A stretch of 53,854 nt of DNA from Hondaea fermentalgiana (taxonomy: Eukaryota > Sar > Bigyra > Thraustochytrida > Thraustochytriidae): NCBI GenBank assembly GCA_014084085.1, contig NPFB01000085.1, positions 48,362-102,215 of the forward strand. The letters are read 5' to 3'. The notes under the pieces were generated by a model that was given only the letters and a program-made list of their open reading frames with translations, searched no databases and was not told the DNA's origin. Shown here piece after piece: positions 29,029-39,275 of the stretch. Position numbers and translations under genes: made by a program. Position 1 is the first letter of the stretch. Every line of letters begins with the position of its first letter.

Positions 29029-29695
29029 TGTGGATGTTTCCGCCAAAGGCTCAAAACGATGTGAAATCTGCACTTCAGCACACTCGTCTTGTCACTTCTT
29101 CCTTGCTCTCGCAGCCAGATGTGGTTCGTGTGCACTTGGGCGCAAGGCAGCTCTCGTGTGCAAATCGATCAACACTGGCTAAGCACCCTGCCAAAGAGGT
29201 CCTCGATACGCCTAGGCTGACTGACAAGCTGGCTGGCTGGCTGGCTGGCTGGCTGACTGACTGACTGACTGACTGGCTGGCCGACAAGCTGGCCTCGCTG
29301 CCTGTCTACCTGTCCTGCGTGCCTGCTGGCCTCGCGCGCGCGCCAAAGCTCTTCGGCCGGCTCGCTGGCCGTCTCGAGGATTGCAATGTTGCGTCGACCT
29401 CATTTATCTTATTCAGACACACTCGAGGTGCAATTATTGCAAAAGAGACCCATGAAGGCAATCAAAGAGACCTATCGCTGGGCCTCTTTCCGAGGCGACC
29501 TGGCCAAGTCGTTTTCCACATCGCAATCCCCTTCTCCCGCTCGGCTGCGCACGCGAGGCGTGCCGGTCTGCGCACGGCGACCGAGACAGACATACAGACG
29601 CCCGCCAGACAGACAGAGAGCCCGCCTGCGCCGCCGAACCGGGACCAACGTCGGCCCTCGAGCGTCGCGCTGCAGGTGATTGATTTCCTGCGAGC
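29029..29695. promoter_or_regulatory. Divergent promoter spacer (DUF1244-MogA / kinesin)
   Basis: Contains a (GGCT)n(GACT)n run at about 29229-29281 and GACA-type units at about 29582-29620, roughly 75-115 bp before the kinesin start. No gene seen. Confidence 0.45.
29229..29281. repeat. (GGCT)n(GACT)n tetranucleotide repeat
   Basis: About six GGCT-phase units followed by five GACT-phase units, then GGCT again. Confidence 0.85.
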
Positions 29696-32600
29696 ATGAC
29701 CCAGGGCATGGCGCATAACCGTCGCGGCTGGGACCGAGTCGCCGACGAGGGCGCCGCGGGGAGCAGCGTGAGCGGAGCCGCGAGCGGACAAGGCTCGCAA
29801 GGCTCGCACGTGCAGGTCTTTGTGCGGGTGCGTCCCTCGGAGATCGTATCAGGCCAGAGCGACGCCATACGGAGGTCTGGCACGCCGGCGGTGCGGCAGA
29901 TCTCGAGCACGATCATTGGCGCCGATCCGAGCGCGTCGCCCGCGAATGAAGAGCAACGCTTCGTGTATGATGGCGTTTTCGACGGCAAATCCACGCAAGA
30001 AGAAGTGTATGCTGCCTGCGGCGAGCCCCTGGTCTCCGAGGTAGTCAAAGGATTCAATTGCACAGTCCTCGCCTATGGGCAGACCGGTTCAGGAAAAACG
30101 CATACAATCTTTGGCCCCGACCTGGCTCTCGAGGACCCAGACTCGGCAATGCGCGGCGTGCTCCCTAGACTGCTCGAAGACCTCTTTGCGCGCTTCAAGA
30201 CGGAAGCGCGCGAGCACGATAAAATGGAGTTTCTCTGCAAAGGTGGTCTCGTGGAGATTTACAACGAGCGTGTGCACGACCTTTTGGACGGTGCCTCAGA
30301 TACAAATCTCCAACTTCGAGAGTCCATGCAGCGTGGCGTCTACGTAGAGGGCCAGTCCGAGGTCGTTTTCGACACCGCACAGGAGGCGCTCGACACCGTC
30401 CGACGTGGTGCCGAGGGTCGCCGTGTCGGGGCCACGGCGATGAACAGAGAGAGCAGCCGCTCGCACACTGTCTTCACACTCACGCTAGAGAGTCGAAAGC
30501 CAGACGCGGACGGCGTCGTCGTGTCCCGCACCTCGCGCGTGAACATTGTCGATCTTGCGGGAAGTGAGCGGCAGAAGCTGACCAAAGCTACCGATGAGCG
30601 CCTTGCCGAGGCAAATTTCATCAACAAGTCGCTTCTGTGCCTTGGAACGGTCATTAGCTCTCTCGCGGCGCTAGCGGACGCTACGGGACCAAGCTTGAGG
30701 CCGCACATCAAGTACCGCGACTCCAAGCTCACATTCCTGCTGCGCGATTCCCTCGGTGGAAATTCAAAGACGCACATGATTGCCAATGTGAACCCATCGA
30801 TGCACTTCATTGGCGAGACGCTGTCGACGCTCAAGTTTGCGCAACGTGCGAAACGAGTGCGCAACAAAGCCAAAGTTAATGAGGACCTTGCAAGCGCTAG
30901 CCTTGCCTCGTTGCGGGCCCAAGTGGAGCGCCTCAAAGCAGAACTTGCTGCAGCGCATGCGAACAGCTCTGGGCCCTTGCGCCCCTTGGGTTCGCCCACG
31001 GAACATCCAGAAGGCGATGAACCCTCTTCAAGCGCGCCGCAAGACGAATTCGCGCTGGAGCGCGTTGAGCAGCTTCTCGCTCATGCGCTTGCATCGGCTG
31101 AAGCAGCTCGGAGACGCGCCGAGGAGCTCACCGCGCTGGTGAAATCGCAGTCAGCAGCACGTGAGCAGCTCACAAAAGCACTCTCTTCGCAAAAGTCGCT
31201 CTTCAAGCTCAAGACGGGGCAGGTAGCCCAGCTTGTCAAAGATCGCACAGAGCTCGCCGCACAGACGCTGGAGAAATGGCAGGCCCACGAAACACAGCTC
31301 GGACGCATTTTTCTCGATGTGAATCCAGAGGCCGTTGACTGGCGTACCAAGTTTGAAGAGCTACGCACAACCCGTCGCATCGACGAAGCTCGTCTCGATG
31401 CCGTCAAAGAGACGGAGGCCATGAACCGACAGCTCGGCAAGGAGATCAAGGTCCTTTTAGAAAGCAAACGTGAGCTCCAGGACTTGCTCGCGTCCAGGCC
31501 ACTGCAGCCCATCAGCGAAACGGGATTTCCGTCCCCGACCAACTCGGTGCGTTCGGGGGGCGCGCGCAAATCCCTCGAGGCTCCGCTCCAGGCCGCCACA
31601 CCTCCGGGCCCAGGCGCCAAGTTCGATGACGACAGCGCGCGGCCACCGCTTGTGCCTCCATCCTCTCGGCCGACAGCTGTCGGTGCTGGGGCAATGGGCG
31701 GCGCTAGCAGCAGCGGTATCAGCATAAGCAGCAATGCCAGCGTTACGAGCAGCTCAACCCCCGCTCGTGTCATGTCCACGCGGCGCCGGGAATCGGGTGG
31801 CTCAGCTGGATCTGTGTGTCCCACTCCAACACCCGCTGATCTTGAGCGGGCCGAATTGTCGATGTTGCAGGATCAAAAGCGAAGAGCGCTCAGCAGTCTT
31901 GATGAACAACATCGCGAGGAAGAGCTCGAGAAATTGCGCGAGGAAACCGCGACTCTGCGCGAGGAGCACAAAGAGATTGAGACCAAATTTGCCGCTGCAG
32001 AAACTGCGCTCGCCGAAGCTCGCGCTGCCAACGAGCAGCTCAAGCATGCTGAGGCAGCAGCCAACAAAGAAATCATGGCGCTAGAGGAACGTGTTTCTGA
32101 GGCCATGAGCCAGCGGTTGGCGCTCGAAAAGGCGCGCGAAGATCTCGAGAATCTTCAAGCTCAGCATGCCGTCACCGAACGCGCCTTGGCGGACTTGCAA
32201 AAGCTGGCCAAGGAAGAGAAAGAGCAGCTCGAGGCCGAACTTGCCGACGCCAAGCAGACGGTGGAGAACCTCGCGCAGTCTCACAGTCAGCACGCCGCCG
32301 AAGCGGAAGAGCAGGAGCAGCAACAGCAGATCCTACAGGAGGAAGTTGAACAGCTCACTCAACTGCGCGAGGCGCAGCAGGCCACAGACCGTCTGCGTAT
32401 GGCCAAGCTCAAGTCGGATCTTGCCGAGGCCGAGACGCGCGAGCAAGAGGCGAGCCAGAAGAACTCTGAGCTCGAGCAAGCGATCCTCCAATTTCGCGAG
32501 AGCCTCCGCAAAGAGCGCGCGCGTGCCGAGGAGGCCGAAGCAGAGTGCGAGCGCCTTGCTGCCGACAAGGCAGACGTTGAGCAAACGGCACAGAACGAGG

Positions 32601-33526
32601 CTGCGCAGAGCGAGGTCTTGCGCGCGAACCTTTCCGAGGCCAAGAGTGAGCTTGCTCAGGTCGAAGAGGCACAGCGTGCGCGCGAACGTCATCTCATCGC
32701 AGAGTTGGCGAGCCAGTACGCGCGACTCAAACTCGGAGATGCCGACGAGCACTCACGCAGTCAGGATGGCCAGCATGAACTTGTCGACGAGGAGGATGCG
32801 ATCAAGCATACCGAAGAGGATGAGCACCAGCTTCGCCTCGAGTCCGAAGCTCGTGTTGTCGAGCTACAGCTCAAGGTGGAGGAACTCTCTGCAGCAAATG
32901 CCAAGCTCGCAGGAAACACGAACGCCAAGCAGCGGATCCGCTACGTGCAAGGGCTGCGCGACGAGATCCAGCGATTGCGCGAGAACGATGATCGCCTTCG
33001 TAAGAAGCTTCGCGCCTTTGAGCACAATGCCACCACCACACACAACGTGGTCCCTGGTGCCACATGCGCGGCAGCTGCGGAAGAACCACCCATTGCCAAG
33101 GCAAGCGAGGACGTTAGTGCTGCGTACATTCGTGAACTTGAGTCTCAAATCACGGATCTTCACGCTGTGCGGGACCGCGAGGCAGAGCGCGCCGAGCGAC
33201 TTGAGGTTGAACTGGAGCAGCGCAACGCTGCCTTCAAATCACTTTCTGAAAAGTCAATGCACCTGAAAAATCTCATTGAGCAAATCAAGGAGCGCCGGCC
33301 CGAGGCGTTGGACTTGAGTCGGCCCGTCGTTGGAAACAACTTGATTGCCGCCGCCGACTTTGGTGGAGACGGCAACGAAGCTGAGGTCCAAATTTTGCTC
33401 CTCGAGCAAGCATGCGCCGAACGGGACGCGCTGCGACGAGAAAAAGAAGCCTGGGAGGCCGAACGAAAGCAGTTGCTCCAATCTTCGGCATCCGTGGTCG
33501 ACGAAAACTGCCCGCAGCAAGTGTAA
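29696..33526 (+). CDS. Kinesin motor protein, kinesin-12 (KIF15)-like
   Basis: 1276 residues. The motor domain is N-terminal (about 38-400). The P-loop GQTGSGKT is at 128-135, switch I SSRSH begins at Ser253 and switch II DLAGSE is at 286-291. YRDSKLTFLLRDSLGGNSKT and GETLSTLKFAQRAK..RNKAKVNED follow, phrasing closest to kinesin-12/KIF15. An intact plus-end type motor feeding microtubule gliding or spindle/phragmoplast functions is expected. After a short helix (about 405-430) comes a Ser/Gly/Pro-rich linker (about 620-710). A long coiled coil then runs to the C-terminus (about 720-1260), rich in Glu, Ala and Leu heptads. ATG 29696 is the first in frame; 37 residues precede the motor strand. 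It converges with the EF-SAM-FN3 gene. Confidence 0.93.
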   Translation: MTQGMAHNRRGWDRVADEGAAGSSVSGAASGQGSQGSHVQVFVRVRPSEIVSGQSDAIRRSGTPAVRQISSTIIGADPSASPANEEQRFVYDGVFDGKSTQEEVYAACGEPLVSEVVKGFNCTVLAYGQTGSGKTHTIFGPDLALEDPDSAMRGVLPRLLEDLFARFKTEAREHDKMEFLCKGGLVEIYNERVHDLLDGASDTNLQLRESMQRGVYVEGQSEVVFDTAQEALDTVRRGAEGRRVGATAMNRESSRSHTVFTLTLESRKPDADGVVVSRTSRVNIVDLAGSERQKLTKATDERLAEANFINKSLLCLGTVISSLAALADATGPSLRPHIKYRDSKLTFLLRDSLGGNSKTHMIANVNPSMHFIGETLSTLKFAQRAKRVRNKAKVNEDLASASLASLRAQVERLKAELAAAHANSSGPLRPLGSPTEHPEGDEPSSSAPQDEFALERVEQLLAHALASAEAARRRAEELTALVKSQSAAREQLTKALSSQKSLFKLKTGQVAQLVKDRTELAAQTLEKWQAHETQLGRIFLDVNPEAVDWRTKFEELRTTRRIDEARLDAVKETEAMNRQLGKEIKVLLESKRELQDLLASRPLQPISETGFPSPTNSVRSGGARKSLEAPLQAATPPGPGAKFDDDSARPPLVPPSSRPTAVGAGAMGGASSSGISISSNASVTSSSTPARVMSTRRRESGGSAGSVCPTPTPADLERAELSMLQDQKRRALSSLDEQHREEELEKLREETATLREEHKEIETKFAAAETALAEARAANEQLKHAEAAANKEIMALEERVSEAMSQRLALEKAREDLENLQAQHAVTERALADLQKLAKEEKEQLEAELADAKQTVENLAQSHSQHAAEAEEQEQQQQILQEEVEQLTQLREAQQATDRLRMAKLKSDLAEAETREQEASQKNSELEQAILQFRESLRKERARAEEAEAECERLAADKADVEQTAQNEAAQSEVLRANLSEAKSELAQVEEAQRARERHLIAELASQYARLKLGDADEHSRSQDGQHELVDEEDAIKHTEEDEHQLRLESEARVVELQLKVEELSAANAKLAGNTNAKQRIRYVQGLRDEIQRLRENDDRLRKKLRAFEHNATTTHNVVPGATCAAAAEEPPIAKASEDVSAAYIRELESQITDLHAVRDREAERAERLEVELEQRNAAFKSLSEKSMHLKNLIEQIKERRPEALDLSRPVVGNNLIAAADFGGDGNEAEVQILLLEQACAERDALRREKEAWEAERKQLLQSSASVVDENCPQQV

Positions 33527-33846
33527 AAACCAGGTCTCGCCGCGGAAAACCAAGAAGATGCATTTTCCTACTACATGCGTCATACACAAATGTCAATGAA
33601 ACTGTTTTTTTTTGTTGTTTTTTGGATGGGCTGAAGGGGTCAACGTAGTAGTCCACATAACATACATTCTGCACGTTATCTTCAACCTGCTCCACTCGAA
33701 TTTACATACAAAGAAAGAAGGAAGAAAAGACGGAAAAAGGGATGGAGAAAAAGAGTTTGGAGTAGCTGGCAGCAGGTTAGCTGTATACACGGTGTCCTCG
33801 GCTCGTATCCCGATTAACCAGACCAGATGCTCTAGCGCCGTCCAGT
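33527..33846. other. Convergent 3' spacer
   Basis: AT-rich with TTTTTTTTTGTTG and a (GAAG/GAAA) run. No gene seen. Confidence 0.5.
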
Positions 33847-36800
33847 CTAGTAATAGGACTTTTCCGCTTGGACATAGGACTTTTCCGCTTGGACACAATC
33901 GACGCACCGACATTTGCTTTCTACGTCGCAGGAGCGCAGCTTTCCATGCGACTTGTAAGCTGTACAAGCCTTACAAAAGACAAGATGGCAACCCCCACAC
34001 GTGTGTCGCGAGTGGGAGGAAACCTTTTCGTTGCAGCGGCCGCATCGACGAACATTAGCTTCAATCGATGAGCTTCCGCCGGCAGAAAGCATCATCTGAC
34101 GACGCACCGAGGTAGGCGGGGCCGCAGCCGGCGGTGGCGAAGGCGTGGTCGACCGAGAATCCTGCGAAGCGAGGCCCTTGATCAGATCGATGGGAGAGGA
34201 CAACGCTTTCGTTGTCCGCTTTCTAATTGTAGACCCGATCTTTGCTCGCTTGGTCTTGCCATTGGCTGGCGAGGCGTTGGCATTGTCAGAGGAAATCTGG
34301 CTCGAGTTGTCCGTGTCGCTCTGAAAGGAACTCAAATCGTACACGGAGGCTTTGAAAGCATTCACTGCGCGTTTGAGCACAACATGACGCTTGACGATTT
34401 CCCACTTGGACTCTGACGATGGCGAAAGAGGAATGGAAATGTGGCGCTGCAAGTGGGTCGACTCTCCGCGCTCGCGTGTCGCTTCTAGTGTCGCCGGGTG
34501 TAAAACGCGAGGTGGTGCTGAAGCACTTGGTTGCGGGCCGCCGACAGGATTGCGACCCGAGCCACGTCCGAGCCAGCCGCGATTGGATCCGTTCCCACCT
34601 CGGTTCATGGACGGAAAGGCTGCCTCGACGGCGCGGCTGACAATGTCGTGGTGCGGCGACCGTGGGGTGATTGGATTATCGTCGTCTTGCTGGTTCATCT
34701 GTCTCTCGATCTGCGCCCTGCGCTCAAAGTATTTAATGAGCTTGGTGAGAGCGAGGTCGAGCCCAAAGGCAGTGCCAAAATGCGACTTGAGCATAAGAGT
34801 AAATCTCTCGCGAACACCACGCAAAAGCCGAACCTTTTCCCACGCGGGGGTGTTGCTAAAGAGCATGAGACCGCCCAAGACGGAGGCCGCGGCCATGATT
34901 CGATAATAGTTGTCGATGACGAGCGTGAATAGCGTAATGGGTAAGAGAAGAATGTTCTTGACAAGACGCCAAAACATGTCCACGACGCTCACACAGGCTT
35001 CGAGGTTGGGACTGATAGGCAGCGTCTCGCTCGCGGGCGAAACGCCAATTAGATTCCAGGCCTCTACGCGATACAAATACTTTTTGCGCGTGTTCAGATG
35101 CAAGTCTTCGGCCGAGGTGGAGAGCCCACTGTAGACAGTAACCCACGGGTCTGAGTCAGGCGCGTTGGCCTCACGACGCAACACCCTGTACTTGTGGATT
35201 GGAAGTTCGTCCTTGGGCGAGACCGCGTGGCCCATCTTTGTCCACTTGAGCTTGATGGACCCGCAGGTGTCCCCAGGTTGCGGTTCGAGATAAAAGTGCT
35301 GTGTCGGTGCCGTACCGAGTCCCATGAAGAGCACCGAAATGGCGCGTGTAATGAGGCTGCGATGGTGGGCGTCATGAATGCCGAGCTCGTGCAGTCGTTC
35401 GTCGCCGTGCTTCCCGATAAGCTGCGCGAGCTCAAATCCAGTAAAGCCGTTGTCGCGAAACTTGTCTGCGTATTGCGGAAGCTCGACAGCATTTGCAATC
35501 CAGTCTGCAGTCTTTGACGCAGTCATGAGACGCTGCATGCCCTTCCAGCGAAGCTCGAACTCTGTAGGGAGGATCACGGCGTCCTCGTCGTCGTCCATGG
35601 CCGCAATCCCCACCTCGACGCCCCTGCTCTCGATGAACTTGCGCAACTCGGTCTCTCGTGGGGACACCTCGGCGCCTGGTCGCTTCTTGATCCCTTCGCT
35701 CAATTCGTTCACATACTGGCGCAGCTCCGTCCCGTCAATGTCTCCATCGCCGTCTAGATCGGCGTTGGAGAAAACGTCGCGCATCAACTTGCCATCAGGT
35801 TCGGGCATGAAGTCGCTGTCGTGAGATCGATCGTGATGATTGGTGCTCGTCGTCTGCTTCGGTACGGGCGTGTTGAGCGGTTCTGACCCATTGCGCGGCA
35901 ACTTGCTCTCGGGCTTCTTTTCGGAACCTGGAGCGGACTTGCGGTCAGACGCACTTCCGCAGCGCGCATAACTATAGGCGCTCCTGCCAACAGCGTTCCA
36001 CGCCTCGATACGAAGCTCGACATTCGCGTTAGCCGGAACGCCGGTGACAGTAAGCTTGTGCGTGCCGAGGTCATCGAGCACGCCAGCAGGTCTCCATGGC
36101 TTGGACTTGCCCATGCCATCTGTCGTGCGCGCAAAGACGCGAAGGCGATGAATCGGCAAACTTCGTGGCGACCCTTCGGATCCACTGGCTTGTTTGTCGG
36201 TTTTTTCTCCGCCGTCGGTGCCTTGCTCAGAGCCTCTCGGGACGTGCGCGCCGCTATCTGGAGGGGCTTCTGTCTCAGAGAGGTCCCATCGAGCAATGAC
36301 GTGCTCGGGGTCGTCGCGAGAACGTTCGCACGAAATGTGGGGGGCGCCCGGAAGACTTGCGAGGCCAAAGAGACGGACGCTAATTGCGCGCTGGATCTGG
36401 CGCACATGGAAGCGAGAATCGACCCCAAGGTCTTGAAGAAGCTCTGCATCTTCAAGAAGCATGGGAAGGTCAAAGCCTTTGACGCTATTTTCTCGAAAGG
36501 CGTCGGCGTAACGGGGCAGCAGGACAGCGTGTTCCACCCATTCTGCTACCTCCTCGGGCGTCGCGAGCGAGGTGAGTCTGCGCCAGTGGCTGGAGAGGTC
36601 GTTGACTTGAATGCCGGACTTTTCGTCTTGGTTGACATGTTGCACTGCGTCGCGCACGCCCTGCTCGATGTCCATGACGTCGCCCACGTTGAAGCGCTGA
36701 GCAACGCGGAGCAGCTCCGACCCGGAGAGCGTCCCGTCGTCATCGGTGTCAACCTTTTTGAAAAAGCTCGATCCTGCGAGCTCCGAGTCTGAGACCCTGC

Positions 36801-36915
36801 CGTCGCCGTCGCTGTCGAGGGATTCGCCTGCCATTGCAGGCGGCGCTGCGAGGGTCAAACCCTGCCGGGCAACAGCCTCAAACGCGACCAGAACCGCGCA
36901 GATCGCCGCGAGCAT
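33847..36915 (-). CDS. STIM-like membrane protein with duplicated EF-SAM-FN3 units and a FYVE-like tail
   Basis: 1022 residues from ATG 36915, which begins a signal peptide (AAICAVLVAFEAVA). Two tandem units follow. Unit 1: EF-hands at 34-45 and 56-67 (all calcium ligands present), SAM domain 126-178, FN3-like 188-317. Unit 2: EF-hands at 386-397 and 441-452 (the second lacks the central Gly), SAM 472-526, FN3-like 530-635. One or two membrane segments lie at about 648-687. A basic, Ser-rich cytosolic tail ends in a Cys cluster (last 68 residues; CxxC, SRHTCGGC, FCKAC, CRCVDC) like a FYVE finger. EF-SAM in the lumen before a membrane span is the STIM layout for ER calcium sensing. In-frame ATGs at 37215/37227 would add a basic low-complexity N-terminus and make the first helix internal. 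Confidence 0.8.
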   Translation of the reverse strand: MLAAICAVLVAFEAVARQGLTLAAPPAMAGESLDSDGDGRVSDSELAGSSFFKKVDTDDDGTLSGSELLRVAQRFNVGDVMDIEQGVRDAVQHVNQDEKSGIQVNDLSSHWRRLTSLATPEEVAEWVEHAVLLPRYADAFRENSVKGFDLPMLLEDAELLQDLGVDSRFHVRQIQRAISVRLFGLASLPGAPHISCERSRDDPEHVIARWDLSETEAPPDSGAHVPRGSEQGTDGGEKTDKQASGSEGSPRSLPIHRLRVFARTTDGMGKSKPWRPAGVLDDLGTHKLTVTGVPANANVELRIEAWNAVGRSAYSYARCGSASDRKSAPGSEKKPESKLPRNGSEPLNTPVPKQTTSTNHHDRSHDSDFMPEPDGKLMRDVFSNADLDGDGDIDGTELRQYVNELSEGIKKRPGAEVSPRETELRKFIESRGVEVGIAAMDDDEDAVILPTEFELRWKGMQRLMTASKTADWIANAVELPQYADKFRDNGFTGFELAQLIGKHGDERLHELGIHDAHHRSLITRAISVLFMGLGTAPTQHFYLEPQPGDTCGSIKLKWTKMGHAVSPKDELPIHKYRVLRREANAPDSDPWVTVYSGLSTSAEDLHLNTRKKYLYRVEAWNLIGVSPASETLPISPNLEACVSVVDMFWRLVKNILLLPITLFTLVIDNYYRIMAAASVLGGLMLFSNTPAWEKVRLLRGVRERFTLMLKSHFGTAFGLDLALTKLIKYFERRAQIERQMNQQDDDNPITPRSPHHDIVSRAVEAAFPSMNRGGNGSNRGWLGRGSGRNPVGGPQPSASAPPRVLHPATLEATRERGESTHLQRHISIPLSPSSESKWEIVKRHVVLKRAVNAFKASVYDLSSFQSDTDNSSQISSDNANASPANGKTKRAKIGSTIRKRTTKALSSPIDLIKGLASQDSRSTTPSPPPAAAPPTSVRRQMMLSAGGSSSIEANVRRCGRCNEKVSSHSRHTCGGCHLVFCKACTAYKSHGKLRSCDVESKCRCVDCVQAEKSYVQAEKSYY
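33853..33894 (-). repeat. Perfect 21-bp tandem duplication at the gene's 3' end
   Basis: Two identical 21-bp units (33853-33873 and 33874-33894) encode VQAEKSY twice, just before the final Tyr and stop. In frame, so the protein simply gains seven residues. Confidence 0.95.
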
Positions 36916-39044
36916 CACGCGCGGCTTCCGTCTGGCCGCGTCTCCGCTCCCGCGCGCGCGTCTCCGCCGCCCGCCCCGCTCCGCGGCGGCGCTCGCCGTC
37001 CTCCTCGTCGCCGCAGTCCTGCCCAAGGTCGCTGTGCTCCTGCGCAACGTCGCCGTCGACGTGGCCGAGGTCGCCGCAGAGATCTCCATCTCCATCTCCG
37101 CGCGGCGGCCGCGCGCCGCGGAGCGCGTCCGGCGCCGCAGCTCGCGGCCGCAGCCCGGCGGCGCCGCGGCGCCGCGGCGCACGGGCCCGCGCCCGCGCGC
37201 AGGCGCGCCTCGCATGGCGCCCTCCATTCGGCGTCTGCGCGCTGCGCCAACTTGGTTCAAACTTTGAAAAGTTTGAAAATCGATCGCCGTCGATCGTCCG
37301 TTCAAACTGTTCCTGCCTCGATGTTTCCTGCTTGTCTGCTTTCCTCGCCTCGCGCGGCCAAGCTGTGCGCTTCGACGCCCGGCCGGCCGCCCAGGCCGGG
37401 CGCAGAGCGGGCGCGCGAGCGAGCAGGCGGGGCGAGCCGCGACGCGCGCTGCGTGCGCTCCGCCGCCGAGGAGGTAGGTAGGTATGCGGATGGCGGGCGA
37501 GGCGGAGGATGGATGAGATGGAGGAACGACCCTGACCGGATCTGCGAACGCCCGCGACCGCGGCGAGCCCGAACGCGGACCTGGCGCGCCTGGTCCCGCG
37601 CGCGGGCTCGCGGCGACGGTGCGGGCTGCCTGCAGGCCTCGCTGCGCGTCGCGCCTCGCCCGGGCGTCGCGGGCTCCACAGATTGCGCGATGGAGACGAG
37701 GTGAACTGAGATCTGGCGAGAAATCGCGCGAGAGGCGTTGCCTGGCCTGGCCTTGCCTTGCCTGGCCTTGCCTTGCCGTGCACGCCGCTGCGCCTGCGGA
37801 AGCTCCCGCCGCGCGCGGCTCGCCTGCGCAGCTCGCCCGCGCTCGCCGCTCGCTCGAGAGGCGTCGCGCGCAGAGCCCGGCGCGGGTTTGCGGTTTGCTC
37901 GCTCGCCCAGAACCGCAAAGTTCTGCTCGCGCCAACTCGCGCTCTCGACCCCGATGCCGCGCACGCGCACACGAGCACCGTCCGCGACGGCGAGGACCGC
38001 GCCGAGGACGTCGAGCTCGCGGACCCGGAGAGGTCGCGGGGACCGCAGAGACGGCCGAGGCGGGAAGGTACTCCGCGAGGCGGGGGCGGGCGCGGCCGTG
38101 CTCGCGCGATTTGCGACGCGAGGATCGATTGGATTGGGTGACCCAGGCGGCGGGTTTGGGGGAGCCAAAGGAGGGTGTGCGACGGGTTTGGTGTTGGTGT
38201 GCTCGCAGCCGGAGCGCCCGAGGCGTCGCGGTGGATTAGGGCACGGGACGCGCTGGCGCTGGATGGGAGGGATGGATGTTCACGGTGTGGATAGCGCGTC
38301 GCTGGAGAAATCGAAGGTAGCCAAAACGAGCGAGCGAGGGAATCCGGCTGGCTCGGTTCGTGGGCGGGGCGAGATTGTATACGTTGGAGACGGAGGTGGC
38401 CGGGATCCGGGTAGAGCTTGCTTGGCCTGGGTGGCCAGGGTTGAGCTCGAAGAGGAATCCAGATATACCGACAGCCACGTGCCGTACGGGGTATGATAGA
38501 AAAGGGCGCAAAAAAACTACCGCTCTTCCTGCTCACTGCCGCTGACCAGCACGTGCCGAGCTGCGACCAGCAACAGCAGTTGCAGCAACGTGCTTTTGTT
38601 CTTTCTTTCTTTTCTTCTTCCCTGTTATTTTTCTTTTTAACGGCGGGTAGGCCTACGTGTGGCGTGGACATCAACTGCAAGATGCTCTCTCTTCGTCGAG
38701 CTTGTTGGCGCAAGAAATGTCTCTGTTTCCCTTTCCATCTCTCATCTCCGAGTGCCAAGTGGGGGAGACTCAAGCTGCTCACGGCACACAATGCAATGAA
38801 ATAAAGGACCAACATCGTCTCACTCTCACGCAACTTTAAATGAGCCAGCTAGACCTAGGCCTAGCTATTGCTTGGTACTACAAAGACTGTTTTTGATCAT
38901 CAAGAGACGCTGACGAGTCAACGGCAATGGTGAAAATCTGTCCTACTAGAGGCAAACCAGCCCTCGCCTTCTCTACTACCACCACCAACACCATCACTAC
39001 TGCTTGCTCCTCTCACCACCCACCACGGCTATAATGATCAAAAT

Positions 39045-39275
39045 GGAAATATCCCTATTTCAGACGACATTGCAGTTTTAACTGCAAAGTACTGCTTATT
39101 TCTATCAAAATCGGGCTCNNNNNNNNNNNNNNNNNNNNNNNNNNNNNNNNNNNNNNNNNNNNNNNNNNNNNNNNNNNNNNNNNNNNNNNNNNNNNNNNNN
39201 NNNNNNNNNNNNNNNNNNAAAGAACGCAGTTTTATACCCAAAGTTAAGCAGGGGCTCTGAAATAGGGATATGTCC
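39045..39275. mobile_element. Candidate terminal-inverted-repeat (MITE-like) element around the assembly gap
   Basis: A 20-bp sequence at 39045-39064 (GGAAATATCCCTATTTCAGA) is matched, with one mismatch, in reverse complement at 39256-39275. Between them lie the 100-N gap and two similar direct motifs (39072-39090 and 39226-39244, GCAGTTTTA....CAAAGT). AT-rich content contrasts with surroundings. The true length is unknown because of the gap; no target-site duplication is obvious. Confidence 0.5.
39119..39218. other. Assembly gap (100 N)
   Basis: Exactly 100 N, a conventional unknown-length gap, inside an inverted-repeat pair, which may explain the assembly break. Confidence 0.99.

Noticed and set aside
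29229..29281. Tetranucleotide array considered as a CRISPR-like array
   Set aside because: Simple GGCT/GACT microsatellite with no spacers; the genome is eukaryotic.
37738..38496. 252-codon + frame in the long spacer
   Set aside because: Begins in repeated CCTTGCC units; Arg/Gly/Ala-rich; alternative frames equally open.
36878..38833. 651-codon minus-strand frame with a signal-peptide-like start
   Set aside because: After the first 25 residues it is Arg/Pro/Ser/Ala-rich in a GC-rich leader; overlaps the EF-SAM gene start in another frame; no domain.
39219..39260. 5S rRNA-like phrase (AAAGTTAAGCAGG)
   Set aside because: Only a dozen bases resemble the 5S motif; neighbouring sequence does not continue as 5S.
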